Shown: positions 39,164-48,342, numbered from the stretch's first letter. The stretch: DNA of 64,000 nucleotides from Lachnospiraceae bacterium (GCA_910576335.1 CAJTIU010000005.1:124001-188000); one strand, 5' to 3'. Notes: a model not told the origin generated them from the sequence alone. Made by a program: numbers and translations.

Positions 39164-39350
39164 ACCGGATCATACGACTTATGCTGGAGAATTAACACAA
39201 TTTGATTTCGAAGGTCATCATACGATGGCAACTATGGCACAGAGAATTCGTACAGCCATTGCATTCGATAAACAGTGTGAGAAAAATATAAAATCAAGAA
39301 AAAATCAAAAACAATGGGAGGAAAAGAAAAATGTTATCAAAACCAGTTAA
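39129..39350 (+). CDS. Hypothetical protein, 73 aa
   Basis: Starts MTENFYRTERYKPDHTTYAG. Polar, with a basic lysine-rich end (CEKNIKSRKNQKQWEEKKNV). The ribosome site overlaps the previous peptide's coding sequence. No family recognised. Confidence 0.6.
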   Translation: MTENFYRTERYKPDHTTYAGELTQFDFEGHHTMATMAQRIRTAIAFDKQCEKNIKSRKNQKQWEEKKNVIKTS

Positions 39351-39699
39351 AGAAGGATATGCAATCAGATTTAAGTTACCAGAAGAATGTGGACATTCGG
39401 GGTATTGGGTTAGGTGTATATACAGATATGACAAGAAAAAAGAAAAATATGCATTGCAAATGAAATTGTTTAGAGAAGATATCGGTGATGAATGTAATGT
39501 TGATACACAAGAAATTGATGCAAGGTATGTGGTAGGCACAAGAGAAACTATTGAAGATAATATTCGTGTGCTCATTGAGTATGGAGCTTTATCTAATTTC
39601 TTTGAAAAGTATATTAAAAAATATGAATATACATATAAGTGTTTTGATTATGGTAATTCTTTTTATGAAAACGAAATACTGATCCAGAAAGATGAATAA
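39331..39699 (+). CDS. Hypothetical protein, 122 aa
   Basis: Starts MLSKPVKEGYAIRFKLPEEC with GGGAGG upstream. Strand-rich N terminus (GYWVRCIYRYDKKKEKYALQ), a central RYVVGTRETIEDNIRVLIEY and a tyrosine-rich end. It overlaps both neighbours by 8-20 bases, so translation is coupled. Function unknown. Confidence 0.65.
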   Translation: MLSKPVKEGYAIRFKLPEECGHSGYWVRCIYRYDKKKEKYALQMKLFREDIGDECNVDTQEIDARYVVGTRETIEDNIRVLIEYGALSNFFEKYIKKYEYTYKCFDYGNSFYENEILIQKDE

Positions 39700-40123
39700 A
39701 TCGGATTACAAATATTTTGAAAAAGCAAGGATGATTGCAGATACTTCTGATTATAGAAGAATTCATGTTGGGTGTGTTGCTGTATATCAGGGAAATGTGA
39801 TTGGTACTGGATGTAATTGCAATAAAACACACCCGGTACAAAAGTATTATAACAAGTACCGTTTAAAATCCGATGATTTGTTACCAAAATTACATGCAGA
39901 AATCAATTGTATTAATAGCATAAAGGGAATGGACATTAATTTTCATAAAGTGAAATTATACATATACCGTATCAGGAATGATCGGCCATTTGGATTATCC
40001 CGTCCTTGTCCTTCCTGTATGGCAGCTATTAAAGAGATAGGAATCCGTAACATCTATTATACAAGCAATGATGGATACATTCATGAACAAATAAAAAGTT
40101 GTAGTTTAGGAGGTGTTGCGTAA
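39692..40123 (+). CDS. Deoxycytidylate/cytidine deaminase-like protein, 143 aa
   Basis: The zinc site is intact: LLPKLHAEINCINSI (HxE) and RPCPSCMAAIKEIG (PCxxC). It starts MNKSDYKYFEKARMIADTSD. The fold and size match dCMP/cytidine deaminases that phages use to make dUMP for DNA synthesis. It overlaps the previous gene by 8 bases. A nucleobase-editing role on tRNA is less likely given its size and phage context. Confidence 0.85.
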   Translation: MNKSDYKYFEKARMIADTSDYRRIHVGCVAVYQGNVIGTGCNCNKTHPVQKYYNKYRLKSDDLLPKLHAEINCINSIKGMDINFHKVKLYIYRIRNDRPFGLSRPCPSCMAAIKEIGIRNIYYTSNDGYIHEQIKSCSLGGVA

Positions 40124-40124
40124 T

Positions 40125-40367
40125 TTGTGTGAATTGTGTTTAAAAACAGAATGCCCTCCAGTCTGTCCTAATTATATACTTCCTAAGGTAAATCATTATT
40201 GCTCTTATTGTGGAGACGGGATTATGGAGGGAGAAAAGTATATAGTAAATGAAGATAATGAATACAGGCATTCTGATTGTTACTGCAATATTGAAGAATT
40301 ATTAGGATGGCTTGGATATGAAATTAAGATTATGGAGGATTGCATTACACATGAAAAATATTGTTAG
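40125..40367 (+). CDS. Small zinc-ribbon protein, 80 aa
   Basis: The TTG giving MCELCLKTECPPVCPNYILP is preferred for its spacing to AGGAGG. Cysteine pairs CELC, CPPVC and CSYCGDG plus HSDCYC form one or two zinc sites. It overlaps the next gene by 17 bases. Function unknown. Confidence 0.6.
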   Translation: MCELCLKTECPPVCPNYILPKVNHYCSYCGDGIMEGEKYIVNEDNEYRHSDCYCNIEELLGWLGYEIKIMEDCITHEKYC

Positions 40368-40632
40368 ATTTGTAAAGAGTTTATTGGGAAAATACGAAAC
40401 TGGATATGAATACTGGGTTTATACAAAAGATATCATTGTTCCAGAAAAATATAAGAAAACTAGGATCCGGAATGAAAAATGGAAACATAAGGTTGGTTAT
40501 TATCTGCGTACCGGGAATTTCGAATCACCGATTATTCTTCACAAAGACTTCACTCTTTTTGATGGATATAGCAGTGTGAAGATTGCATATTTATCTGGTA
40601 TTGATAAAGTTCCTGTATACTTTGTAGGTTAA
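40351..40632 (+). CDS. Small ParB-like protein, 93 aa
   Basis: Start MKNIVRFVKSLLGKYETGYE. The C-terminal half, RTGNFESPIILHKDFTLFDG then YSSVKIAYLSGIDKVPVYFV, has the ParB-like core (DGYSSVKIA in place of the GHRR box). Stand-alone small ParB-like domains occur in phages without known function. Confidence 0.65.
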   Translation: MKNIVRFVKSLLGKYETGYEYWVYTKDIIVPEKYKKTRIRNEKWKHKVGYYLRTGNFESPIILHKDFTLFDGYSSVKIAYLSGIDKVPVYFVG

Positions 40633-40670
40633 ATAGAATTATATTGGTTTAACGGAAGGAAGGTATTTAT

Positions 40671-41483
40671 ATGAAGAAATATAAGTATAAAAGTATTATG
40701 TTTTATCTTTATGAAAATGATATTTGCAAATTAAAAGAAGATTTATTGGCACATTTTAATACAAAAGAATATAGGATCCATATAGATTTCAAAGAGAATG
40801 AATTTATTGAATTATGTATTGATTATAATAATTTATCCGTTAGTATTAATTTTGTATATACGCAACAATTTTTCAAAAATTGTTATGTGTTAAATGATGG
40901 ATATTGCGCAAATATATTTAAAGGTAGTAGAAAGATATTATCAAAAGTATTTGAAATACTTCAGTTGTCTTATCCTATTATAACCAAGAGAGAGCCTCTA
41001 TATTGTCACTGTTGTGGAAAATTAATCGGATATACATTTAATGATTCAAATGAGTATAGAGAAAATGTAACACCGCTAATCACAAATGAACATCAAGACA
41101 AAGATTTACTATATGATAGTTATGAAATTCCATTTTGTTATGACTGTCACGAATATTTTTGTGAAGATTGTATTGTATGGGACGATGATTTTTCAAATAG
41201 TATATGCGAAGAATGTCTTGATAAATATGATACAAGAACCGAAGAGGAAAAAATATCTGACGAAGATGACTTTATAAAACATTGGACACAATGTAAATAT
41301 GAAAATTCTGGAGATAGTGAATATCCTCCTGAACAGATTCCGATGTGTGAAGATTGTGATAATTATGATAGTTGCTATAATGATGCAGACTATTCTTTTT
41401 GTGGATACGAAATGTTTTGTGATTCGATTGTAGGCCATGGATATGATTCTATGGAAGATTTTTGGGAATGTAATGGAATTTAA
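40671..41483 (+). CDS. Multi-zinc-ribbon protein, 270 aa
   Basis: N-terminal half has no cysteines. The C-terminal half has several cysteine clusters: CHCCGK, CYDCHEYFCEDC, CEECLDKYD, CEDCDNYDSC and CGYEMFCD. It starts MKKYKYKSIMFYLYENDICK with GGAAGG upstream. It lies just before the RNA polymerase gene (13-base gap); an accessory role in transcription is a guess. Confidence 0.6.
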   Translation: MKKYKYKSIMFYLYENDICKLKEDLLAHFNTKEYRIHIDFKENEFIELCIDYNNLSVSINFVYTQQFFKNCYVLNDGYCANIFKGSRKILSKVFEILQLSYPIITKREPLYCHCCGKLIGYTFNDSNEYRENVTPLITNEHQDKDLLYDSYEIPFCYDCHEYFCEDCIVWDDDFSNSICEECLDKYDTRTEEEKISDEDDFIKHWTQCKYENSGDSEYPPEQIPMCEDCDNYDSCYNDADYSFCGYEMFCDSIVGHGYDSMEDFWECNGI

Positions 41484-41495
41484 CGGAGGTACGAA

Positions 41496-44243
41496 TTGCT
41501 AGATAAACAATATAATATGTATTCTGTAGATACCGGACATTTTTATAGCAATCACGAAAAATATTTGCATGACATGAATTGTAAATATCGCAGAGAACGT
41601 AATTATGTTCAAAATAAACTACCAGAAATTGAAAAACAGTTAAAGCAGTATGGATACACAGAAGACTCTATAAAAAAATTAAAAAATGATACAACGGAAG
41701 AAATTGATATTATTGAGTCTTCTTATGATACTGTTTCTGAATATTTACATTGGATAAAATTAATCAGACATAAAAGAAAAAAGGCAAAAGAGTCAAAAGG
41801 CAAATTACTTACTATTTTGTCTAATAAAATGAGACAAAATGAATTAACAGATGGAAAAGATCATATTCGTACAATCAAAGCAGACAGTTTAAGTGATACA
41901 AATGTAATATCTGTATTTGATTCTGCTCTAAGCAGAACTATTGGTATTAAACAGGATGAATTAACTGATGATTTAATAGTAGTGCAAGTTTATTATTTTG
42001 ATGTGTTCAAAGATATTTCTTTTTATGGATTTATATATAAAGGAGAAAAATATAAATATTTTACTTCTTCCGCAGGTCAGATACGTAAGAAAAAAGCAGT
42101 TTTTATTAAAGAGTCCGTTTGGGAAAAGATAGAAAAGACTGTTATGTGTGGTCTTACGATAGATAAAATTAATTCAAAAGGTGGAAATAATGTCAATAAA
42201 CATTTGGCTTATATGGCTTTAACAAATTCTGCTACTGATGAATGGAAAGAATTTGATATTAATAAATCTATCGTTATTGATGATTTTGAAACCAATGTTT
42301 ATGGAACTTTTGATTTTGTCGATGAAAAGGATTATTCCATCACAAGAAAAACTGATTATGTACCAATTCCACATACTGACGGATCTGGTATGATTTTACC
42401 CTCTGTATCAAATAAAAACTTTATGTTCAGATCTCCATGGATTAAAGGATTACTTGCCGTGTTCAATTTCAGAAAATTTGTAGAAGTAAATAGTTACTCT
42501 CCAATTATTACAGATATCTATGGAAAGGAATATGATATTATAAAAGATGACATTCAAGTTATCTTTACAAAATCCCAGTTTAAAATGTATAAATATTATG
42601 ACTCATGGGATGAGTATAAAGAAAACTTTAAAAAATATCATTGCGGTGCTGGAAAATGCAATATTGAAGAAGACAGAATTAAAAATGCAAAAATAAATTA
42701 TCAAATGCTTCAAACTCTTACAAATATTACGGATGAAGAGATTGATTTAATTACCCAGAAATCATCTGAGCGAATAAGTAATATTTGCAATTCCAAGGAA
42801 ACTATGATGGATATTCTTGGAATTACTCCATATAACACAAATATGACATCATTTCAAAAAGCTGTCAAATTATATCCGGCTTTATTAAGTGATACATACG
42901 CTAAGGATGTGATTAGAGATGTTAAAAATAGTCTACTCAAAAAGTATCGTAGTGGAAAACTTGAAATAAATGGAAAATATACATTTTTACTTCCAGATTT
43001 TTATGCTGCTTGTGAGTATTGGTTTGGACATATTGACAATCCTAGTGGTTTACTTAACGATAAAGAAGTGTTTTGTTCGTTGTTTAAACGGTACGAAAAA
43101 TTGGATTGCTTAAGAAGTCCTCATTTATACAAAGAACACGCTATTCGTTTTAATGTTGCCAATGATGTTTATGGTAATAGATCAAAATATATCAGGGAGT
43201 GGTTTACAACTAATGCCGTTTATACTAGCACGCATGACTTAATAAGTAAGATTCTGCAATTCGATGTTGATGGTGATCGTTCACTTGTTGTTGCTCAACC
43301 AGATTTTGTAAAAATTGCCGAAAGAAATATGAATGGTATTGTTCCGCTTTATTATAATATGAGAAAAGCAGAGCCTACAGAATTAAATAATAAAACAATA
43401 TATGATGGATTAAATAAAGCATTTACAAGTGGAAATATCGGTTTATATAGTAATGATATTTCTAAAATATGGAACCATGATATTTTTATTGATGGTACTG
43501 ATCAAGAAAAGCAAGAAGCAATTAACGTTGTAAAATTGTTATGTATGGAAAATAATTTCTGTATAGACGCAGCTAAAACATTATATATGCCAGAACGGGC
43601 AGAATGGTTTAACTCTGTTGTATCTAAATATACAAACTGTAAATTACCAGCTTTTTTTGAATATGCGAAAGACAAAGAAAAATCACAAGTTAAAAATCGT
43701 AATGGAAGTTTTGTAAATAAAATATATGACAGAATTTCCAATAAACCTATTAATACTCGCGGTTTGAAGTTGGATAATATCAATTATAAATACATGATGT
43801 CAAATCCTAAAATCATTTGTAGTAAAAAGGTATCAGATTTATATGATGAGTTGAATAAACAGTATCGTTACATGATCAATATGAAAGATGAATACATAGA
43901 CAATTTGAGATATGTAGCTTGTAAAATTAGAGATGAATTTAGCATATTTGGATATTCAGAAGAAACTATTACAGATATGTTAGTAGAATATTTGTATGGT
44001 AAGGGGAAACGTTATAAACAGTTATTGTGGTTTTCATATGGTCAATATGTTGTTAATAATTTGGATAAGAATATAAAAGTTAAAAAGACAAAATTTATTC
44101 AATGTATTGATTGTGATGAATGGATAGAGGTTGATGTTAATAACAAGCGCATATGCAGATGTGAAAAATGTCAACAAATACATAATCGAGAATATGAAAG
44201 AATAAAAAAACAAAGGCAGAGAAGAAATGTCCCTATTTTTTAG
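41496..44243 (+). CDS. yonO-like: YonO-like single-subunit DNA-dependent RNA polymerase, 915 aa
   Basis: The catalytic signature FDVDGDRSLVVA (residues 590-594 DVDGD) is the DxDGD metal site of the two-barrel polymerases that include Bacillus phage SPbeta YonO, crAss-like phage RNAP and RNAi polymerases. Upstream, near residue 290, HTDGSGMILPSVSNKN and RSPWIKGLLAVFNFRKFVE match the first double-psi barrel region of the family. A C-terminal zinc ribbon (CIDCDEW...CRCEKC) follows at about 870-895. GGAGG precedes a TTG start. In SPbeta YonO transcribes late genes; the same role is likely here. The length is like YonO. Confidence 0.85.
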   Translation: MLDKQYNMYSVDTGHFYSNHEKYLHDMNCKYRRERNYVQNKLPEIEKQLKQYGYTEDSIKKLKNDTTEEIDIIESSYDTVSEYLHWIKLIRHKRKKAKESKGKLLTILSNKMRQNELTDGKDHIRTIKADSLSDTNVISVFDSALSRTIGIKQDELTDDLIVVQVYYFDVFKDISFYGFIYKGEKYKYFTSSAGQIRKKKAVFIKESVWEKIEKTVMCGLTIDKINSKGGNNVNKHLAYMALTNSATDEWKEFDINKSIVIDDFETNVYGTFDFVDEKDYSITRKTDYVPIPHTDGSGMILPSVSNKNFMFRSPWIKGLLAVFNFRKFVEVNSYSPIITDIYGKEYDIIKDDIQVIFTKSQFKMYKYYDSWDEYKENFKKYHCGAGKCNIEEDRIKNAKINYQMLQTLTNITDEEIDLITQKSSERISNICNSKETMMDILGITPYNTNMTSFQKAVKLYPALLSDTYAKDVIRDVKNSLLKKYRSGKLEINGKYTFLLPDFYAACEYWFGHIDNPSGLLNDKEVFCSLFKRYEKLDCLRSPHLYKEHAIRFNVANDVYGNRSKYIREWFTTNAVYTSTHDLISKILQFDVDGDRSLVVAQPDFVKIAERNMNGIVPLYYNMRKAEPTELNNKTIYDGLNKAFTSGNIGLYSNDISKIWNHDIFIDGTDQEKQEAINVVKLLCMENNFCIDAAKTLYMPERAEWFNSVVSKYTNCKLPAFFEYAKDKEKSQVKNRNGSFVNKIYDRISNKPINTRGLKLDNINYKYMMSNPKIICSKKVSDLYDELNKQYRYMINMKDEYIDNLRYVACKIRDEFSIFGYSEETITDMLVEYLYGKGKRYKQLLWFSYGQYVVNNLDKNIKVKKTKFIQCIDCDEWIEVDVNNKRICRCEKCQQIHNREYERIKKQRQRRNVPIF

Positions 44244-44380
44244 GCAAAAATTGTCATTCGTTATTTACGGATGAAAAATAAGTCTTGAAATAAAATCGGA
44301 CGTAAATTACGACAGAAGTTTTGTGCGTATAAGAGAGAGGATAATCATATCGCACATATAACAAAATACGGAGGTATTGA

Positions 44381-44479
44381 ATGTTAAAATTTACAAAGAA
44401 AGATATGATTCTTTACAATCGAATTCGATACCAGATTGGAGGTAGAAAGGTTATTTGGATGTTACACAAAAAATTTTAA
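44381..44479 (+). CDS. Very short basic peptide, 32 aa
   Basis: Reads MLKFTKKDMILYNRIRYQIG then GRKVIWMLHKKF and TAA, with ACGGAGG upstream. It overlaps the start of the HU-like gene by 25 bases, so it may be a coupled leader. Basic. The 136 bases before it hold a hairpin (GTGCG...CGCAC) and CGTAAATTACG but no other gene. Confidence 0.5.
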   Translation: MLKFTKKDMILYNRIRYQIGGRKVIWMLHKKF

Positions 44480-44763
44480 TAAATCAAATAGCAACTAAAG
44501 AAGATATAGATGTAGCAACAGTTCGTAAAATATTAAAATCGGCAGAGAATATTATTTTCGGCTACTTATCTTCTATTACTCCATCTGAAGAAGTAAATAT
44601 TAAATTATTAAATGGTATTAATATCAAAAGAAAATATATTAAAAAAAAGAAGTATTCAAAGGGAATGTTTAACAATATAGAATGCCCTGATCACGTTAAT
44701 GTAAAAGCATGTTTGTCTAAATATTACGTAGGACAAATTAACAAAAAACTATTCTACAAATAA
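44455..44763 (+). CDS. Divergent HU-like DNA-binding protein, 102 aa
   Basis: TTG start, MDVTQKILINQIATKEDIDV. Helices matching the HU N terminus are followed by SEEVNIKLLNGINIKRKYIK (the HU arm region) and a C-terminal basic part. It has the same length as HU but weak similarity. SPbeta-like phages encode HU proteins near yonO. It may organise phage DNA or assist the polymerase. Confidence 0.6.
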   Translation: MDVTQKILINQIATKEDIDVATVRKILKSAENIIFGYLSSITPSEEVNIKLLNGINIKRKYIKKKKYSKGMFNNIECPDHVNVKACLSKYYVGQINKKLFYK

Positions 44764-44852
44764 TTGATAAAATAGTCGATTTTTCATATGCCATGCCATG
44801 GGCTACAATACATGGCTTTCAAAAATAAATTAGTTCAAAAGGAGTACAAATT

Positions 44853-45464
44853 ATGAATTTAAAAGAATCTTACCGTTATAGCAACTTCCTTGATACACTT
44901 TTAGACTCAGCTTATATTTATTTACAGAATAAAGGTTTTGTTACTACTACAACACAGGAACATTTACGTTCAAAAACAAACAATGATGTTTCTGATGAAA
45001 CGGTTGAAACTAAAAAGCCTTTTGATGTAGATTTTACTTCAAATGATATTATCAATTTTATTGTAAAAGTTATTAATGAAAAGGAGTCTCTTTATAATGC
45101 TATCGCCATTGCAAAATCGAATGCTGAAGTTAATATTGATAATGCTGTAGCGTTGAATAAGAAAAAGCAATATTTTGCTTCTGTTTTAAAGGGGCTTGTT
45201 GGCATTAAACCTGGAGAACGGGTTATTACTGGCAAAGCATTCAAATTTAATAACGATGGCAATCAGGTTTCATACTGTTATGACATTAATGAAAAAACTC
45301 AAATTGATTTTAATCGAAATGATGTTAGAAATCTTATAAAGAAGTATTTGAGAGAAACTGATACTATTTCTTCAAAACTAGATGCAATTGAGATCAATAC
45401 AATTGTAGACTTTGAGCCAAAATATGATATAAATGATAATTTTGAGGAACTGGTAAAGATTTAG
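44853..45464 (+). CDS. Hypothetical protein, 203 aa
   Basis: Starts MNLKESYRYSNFLDTLLDSA after AAAGGAG. Helical N terminus; middle starting LNKKKQYFASVLKGLVGIKP; ends FEPKYDINDNFEELVKI. No domain recognised. Located with the polymerase and HU-like genes, so a late regulator or structural function is possible. Confidence 0.6.
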   Translation: MNLKESYRYSNFLDTLLDSAYIYLQNKGFVTTTTQEHLRSKTNNDVSDETVETKKPFDVDFTSNDIINFIVKVINEKESLYNAIAIAKSNAEVNIDNAVALNKKKQYFASVLKGLVGIKPGERVITGKAFKFNNDGNQVSYCYDINEKTQIDFNRNDVRNLIKKYLRETDTISSKLDAIEINTIVDFEPKYDINDNFEELVKI

Positions 45465-45986
45465 CTCTTTACCTTCATTACTATCAGATATCTAAAACAG
45501 AATTGAGATTGATATTTATAATGGTCAGTCGGTTCAGATGCAGATGAACTATGATGCTGCAGAGATAATATTATCTATAAAATATTAAAACAAAATATTA
45601 AGTAAGTTGTTTACATATAATGCAAATAAAAGATGATTCAGATGATTATTTTGGAAATTAAAATTCCAAGAGTGCGTTAAATGATTCATGATTTGCTATT
45701 ATGATATTTTGTAATTATGGTAATTTGTTATGACATTAATACTCAATCACAAAAATCGTTTTGTTAACTGTTGATATTCAATAAATATATTTAATGTATC
45801 CTTTTTATAATTAAAGGAAAGAAAACAAAAAAATTGGTAGGTTAATACATATTAGATTTTTCTAATTGTAAATTGATTGAGATTATAAATAAAATATCAG
45901 TTCTGTTTTAGGTGTCTGATTTCTAATCACTTCCTTTCTTTTATAAATGGCGGTATTACTGTTCTAGTGGTATCGTCATTTATTTT
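45465..45986 (+). other. Gene-free stretch before the first tRNA
   Basis: About 520 bases with stops in all frames and no strong hairpins. CAGATGATT-type words recur. It could hold a promoter for the tRNA and late genes; none is clear by eye. Confidence 0.4.
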
Positions 45987-46059
45987 GCGTCTGTAACTCA
46001 GTTGGTAGAGTAACCGGCTTTTAACCGGTAGGTCTTGGGTTCAAATCCCAATAGGCGCA
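45987..46059 (+). tRNA. tRNA-Lys (anticodon TTT)
   Basis: Acceptor GCGTCTG/TAGGCGC with G-U pairs, D arm, anticodon stem ACCGG/CCGGT with loop CTTTTAA, and T arm TTGGG-TTCAAAT-CCCAA. No encoded CCA. Complete cloverleaf. Confidence 0.9.
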
Positions 46060-46062
46060 TTT

Positions 46063-46141
46063 GCTAGCGAGTGGAACGGATATATAAACCATACCAGGCT
46101 CATATCCTGGAGATACACGGTTCGACTCCGTGGTTTCAGCA
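46063..46141 (+). tRNA. tRNA-like gene, anticodon CAT, weak acceptor stem
   Basis: Anticodon stem CCAGG/CCTGG with loop CTCATAT and T arm CACGG-TTCGACT-CCGTG are perfect. The D arm forms with a long loop. The acceptor (GCTAGCG with TTTCAGC) has only three clean pairs plus two G-U. It starts three bases after the Lys tRNA, so it is probably cut from the same transcript. Elongator Met or tRNA-Ile2 cannot be told apart; it may be degenerating. Confidence 0.6.
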
Positions 46142-46232
46142 ATTTTTTTGTCTGTTTAGTACAAACAGTCCTCCGTAGCACGGCTCTCCGTTAATAGCCT
46201 GTAAACACAAAAATAAAGGAAGGTATAATTAC

Positions 46233-46442
46233 ATGGCAAATTTTACTTACAAGAAAACAGAAACCACTCAAATGAAAATAACAGGTATTATTGATACAGA
46301 TAATATGACTGTAGAGGTTAATGGTGAAGATAAACGGCTTAGTACTCTTCTATCTGATTTTAATGGTGGCGATATAGAAATTAATATCAAAACAAAAAGT
46401 GAAGAGGAACTTGACGAACCTCTACCAGATGACGAAGAATAA
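46233..46442 (+). CDS. YonK-like small protein, 69 aa
   Basis: Starts MANFTYKKTETTQMKITGII. The order of strands and the LLSDFNGGDIEINIKTKSEE segment resemble SPbeta YonK, a small protein encoded beside YonJ. The acidic tail and neighbour phosphoesterase support this. Function of YonK is not known to me. Confidence 0.6.
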   Translation: MANFTYKKTETTQMKITGIIDTDNMTVEVNGEDKRLSTLLSDFNGGDIEINIKTKSEEELDEPLPDDEE

Positions 46443-46444
46443 AG

Positions 46445-47677
46445 GTGGTGACTACTATTAATAGTCAAGCGTTAATACAACCTAACGAAACACCGAAAGC
46501 ATACCGAATACGTCTCTATAAAAATAAACTATTATATGGATTAAGCAATGATGAGATTGGAAAATTATGTAATGAAGCGTTTGGCGTAAAATGGACTGAA
46601 TCGGCTCATAGAAAGAAAACTCAGAATTACTTAAAAGGGTATAACGATGCAAAAGAAGAACTCGGCGCTGTTGATCAACAACTTCAGAACATGATTGAAG
46701 AAAATAAACAATTAAAAAGAGAAGCTGCTAAAGAACTGAAAAAAATTCAAACAGAAAAATTAGAATATAATAAATGGTTACGGGAAGAAGCAAGAGATGA
46801 ATTAATAACAGAAAAAATAGTTAAAGCGATAGGAAATCTCCAATCTTTAAAAGTACATGAATATATAAAGCCAGTTCGTTCTAATAATTCTTATCTATTA
46901 TGTTTTGCAGATTGCCATTATTCTATTGAATTTTCAATAAAGGATTTGTTTGGTAATATCATTAATGAATATAGTCCGGAGATATTTGAAAATCGTATGT
47001 GGGACTTATTTAATCAAATTGTAGAAATAGTAGAAGAAAAACAAATTAATGAATTAAATATTTGGGAACTTGGGGATGGAATCCAGGGATTAATAAGATT
47101 GAATTCTCAGCTAATGCAGCTCAGATATGGTGTTATTGATTCAGCTATTAATTATGGACATTTTCTTGCAAACTGGTTAAATCAATTAAGTAATCATGTA
47201 AGAATAAAATTTCAGATGGTAATGGATAGTAACCATAACCAGTTAAGACTTTTAGGTGCTCCTAAAAATTCTTTCACGGATGAAAATATGAGTAAAGTGA
47301 TCATGCTTATGATTAAGTCAGAATTAAAAGACAATCCAAATATTACAATTATTGAAAATCCAACAGGATTGAATTTTGGACAGTTTTCTACGCATCAAGT
47401 TCTTGGGATTCATGGAGAAGTTAAAAATCTAAGTGATGCATTAGATAACTATTCAAGAGCATATCAAACTCCTATACAATATATTATTGGTGCTCATGTT
47501 CACCATGTTATATCAAACGAAACAGGTATAAATCAGGAAGCTATTTCTATAAGATCAATGGTTGGTGTAGATCCTTATGGAATGTCATTGCCAGCTACTT
47601 CTAATGCCGGAGCTTCATTATTTGAATTCAATCAGTTAAAAGGACTGACTTGTGAACACAGATTAAAAGTGGACTAA
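46445..47677 (+). CDS. YonJ-like metallophosphoesterase, 410 aa
   Basis: GTG start after AAAGG (46445 or 46448). The N-terminal 130 residues hold a DNA-binding-like part and a coiled coil (EENKQLKREAAKELKKIQTE). The phosphoesterase motifs follow: FADCHYS, WELGDGIQG, MDSNHNQLR (GNH-like), IHGEVKNL and IIGAHVHHV (GHxH-like). Probably metal-dependent phosphatase or nuclease. In SPbeta the corresponding gene lies beside yonK. Confidence 0.75.
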   Translation: MVTTINSQALIQPNETPKAYRIRLYKNKLLYGLSNDEIGKLCNEAFGVKWTESAHRKKTQNYLKGYNDAKEELGAVDQQLQNMIEENKQLKREAAKELKKIQTEKLEYNKWLREEARDELITEKIVKAIGNLQSLKVHEYIKPVRSNNSYLLCFADCHYSIEFSIKDLFGNIINEYSPEIFENRMWDLFNQIVEIVEEKQINELNIWELGDGIQGLIRLNSQLMQLRYGVIDSAINYGHFLANWLNQLSNHVRIKFQMVMDSNHNQLRLLGAPKNSFTDENMSKVIMLMIKSELKDNPNITIIENPTGLNFGQFSTHQVLGIHGEVKNLSDALDNYSRAYQTPIQYIIGAHVHHVISNETGINQEAISIRSMVGVDPYGMSLPATSNAGASLFEFNQLKGLTCEHRLKVD

Positions 47678-47715
47678 AGTATAAAATATTTAGAAATGAA
47701 AGGATGAAAATTATT

Positions 47716-48006
47716 ATGGATACTATGAATAAAAAGGAACTGATTACAAAGGTTAGAGATAATATTGACGAGAATATCACTTATAAGACTGTAGAAACTG
47801 TTTTATCTTCTTTTCTTGATGTTGTAAAGGATACTTTAGCTGATGGAGGAAAAGTTGCTTTACATGGATTTGGAACTTTTGAAGTTGTTGAAAGAGCGGA
47901 AAGAAATGGTCACAATCCAAAAACAGGGCAAAGTATTGTCATCCCAGAATCTAAGGCACCGAAATTTAAAGCATCAAAAGTGTTGAAAGATGCTGTAAAT
48001 GGTTAG
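47716..48006 (+). CDS. hupN-like: HU-family DNA-binding protein, 96 aa
   Basis: Classic HU/IHF: MDTMNKKELITKVRDNIDEN, VVKDTLADGGKVALHGFGTF then NPKTGQSIVIPESKAPKFKA and KVLKDAVNG. The ATG at 47716 is preferred over one at 47704 because AAAGGATG lies at the right distance. It bends or wraps DNA. It ends with a TAG, and SPbeta has an HU gene (yonN) in the same region. Confidence 0.92.
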   Translation: MDTMNKKELITKVRDNIDENITYKTVETVLSSFLDVVKDTLADGGKVALHGFGTFEVVERAERNGHNPKTGQSIVIPESKAPKFKASKVLKDAVNG

Positions 48007-48029
48007 TTTAGAACTGGTGGTGAGTAACA

Positions 48030-48170
48030 TTGTATGATGAAGTTGTAAAAAATGTAGAACTTACAGATGATGAGATATCTATTCTTAAGGAACTAATCTT
48101 ATATCGTTTAGATCAGTGTGTTTCTATCGGTGAAGAGATTGTTGTGAGAGATTTGTTGGAGAAATTGTAA
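48030..48170 (+). CDS. Small acidic helical protein, 46 aa
   Basis: TTG start, reads MYDEVVKNVELTDDEISILK then ELILYRLDQCVSIGEEIVVR, ending DLLEKL and TAA. GGTGGTGAG lies upstream. Helical; similar small acidic proteins accompany HU genes elsewhere. Followed by a terminator. Confidence 0.6.
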   Translation: MYDEVVKNVELTDDEISILKELILYRLDQCVSIGEEIVVRDLLEKL

Positions 48171-48218
48171 ACTGAGTCTGATAATGATTGATGATAATTT
48201 TTTGTTGTGATTATAAAT

Positions 48219-48256
48219 TAAGGCTTGCATTCAGATAATAAGTGCAAGTCTTTTTA
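48219..48256 (+). terminator. Intrinsic terminator
   Basis: AGGCTTGCA pairs with TGCAAGTCT (one G-U) and is followed by TTTTTAG. Ends the HU transcript. Confidence 0.85.
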
Positions 48257-48342
48257 GTTTTTGAAGAAGTATATATTGTTCAATGTGATTTGTTGAAAAT
48301 CTGTTTGGCTTAATAATTATGTGTCGAACGTGGTGTTACAAC

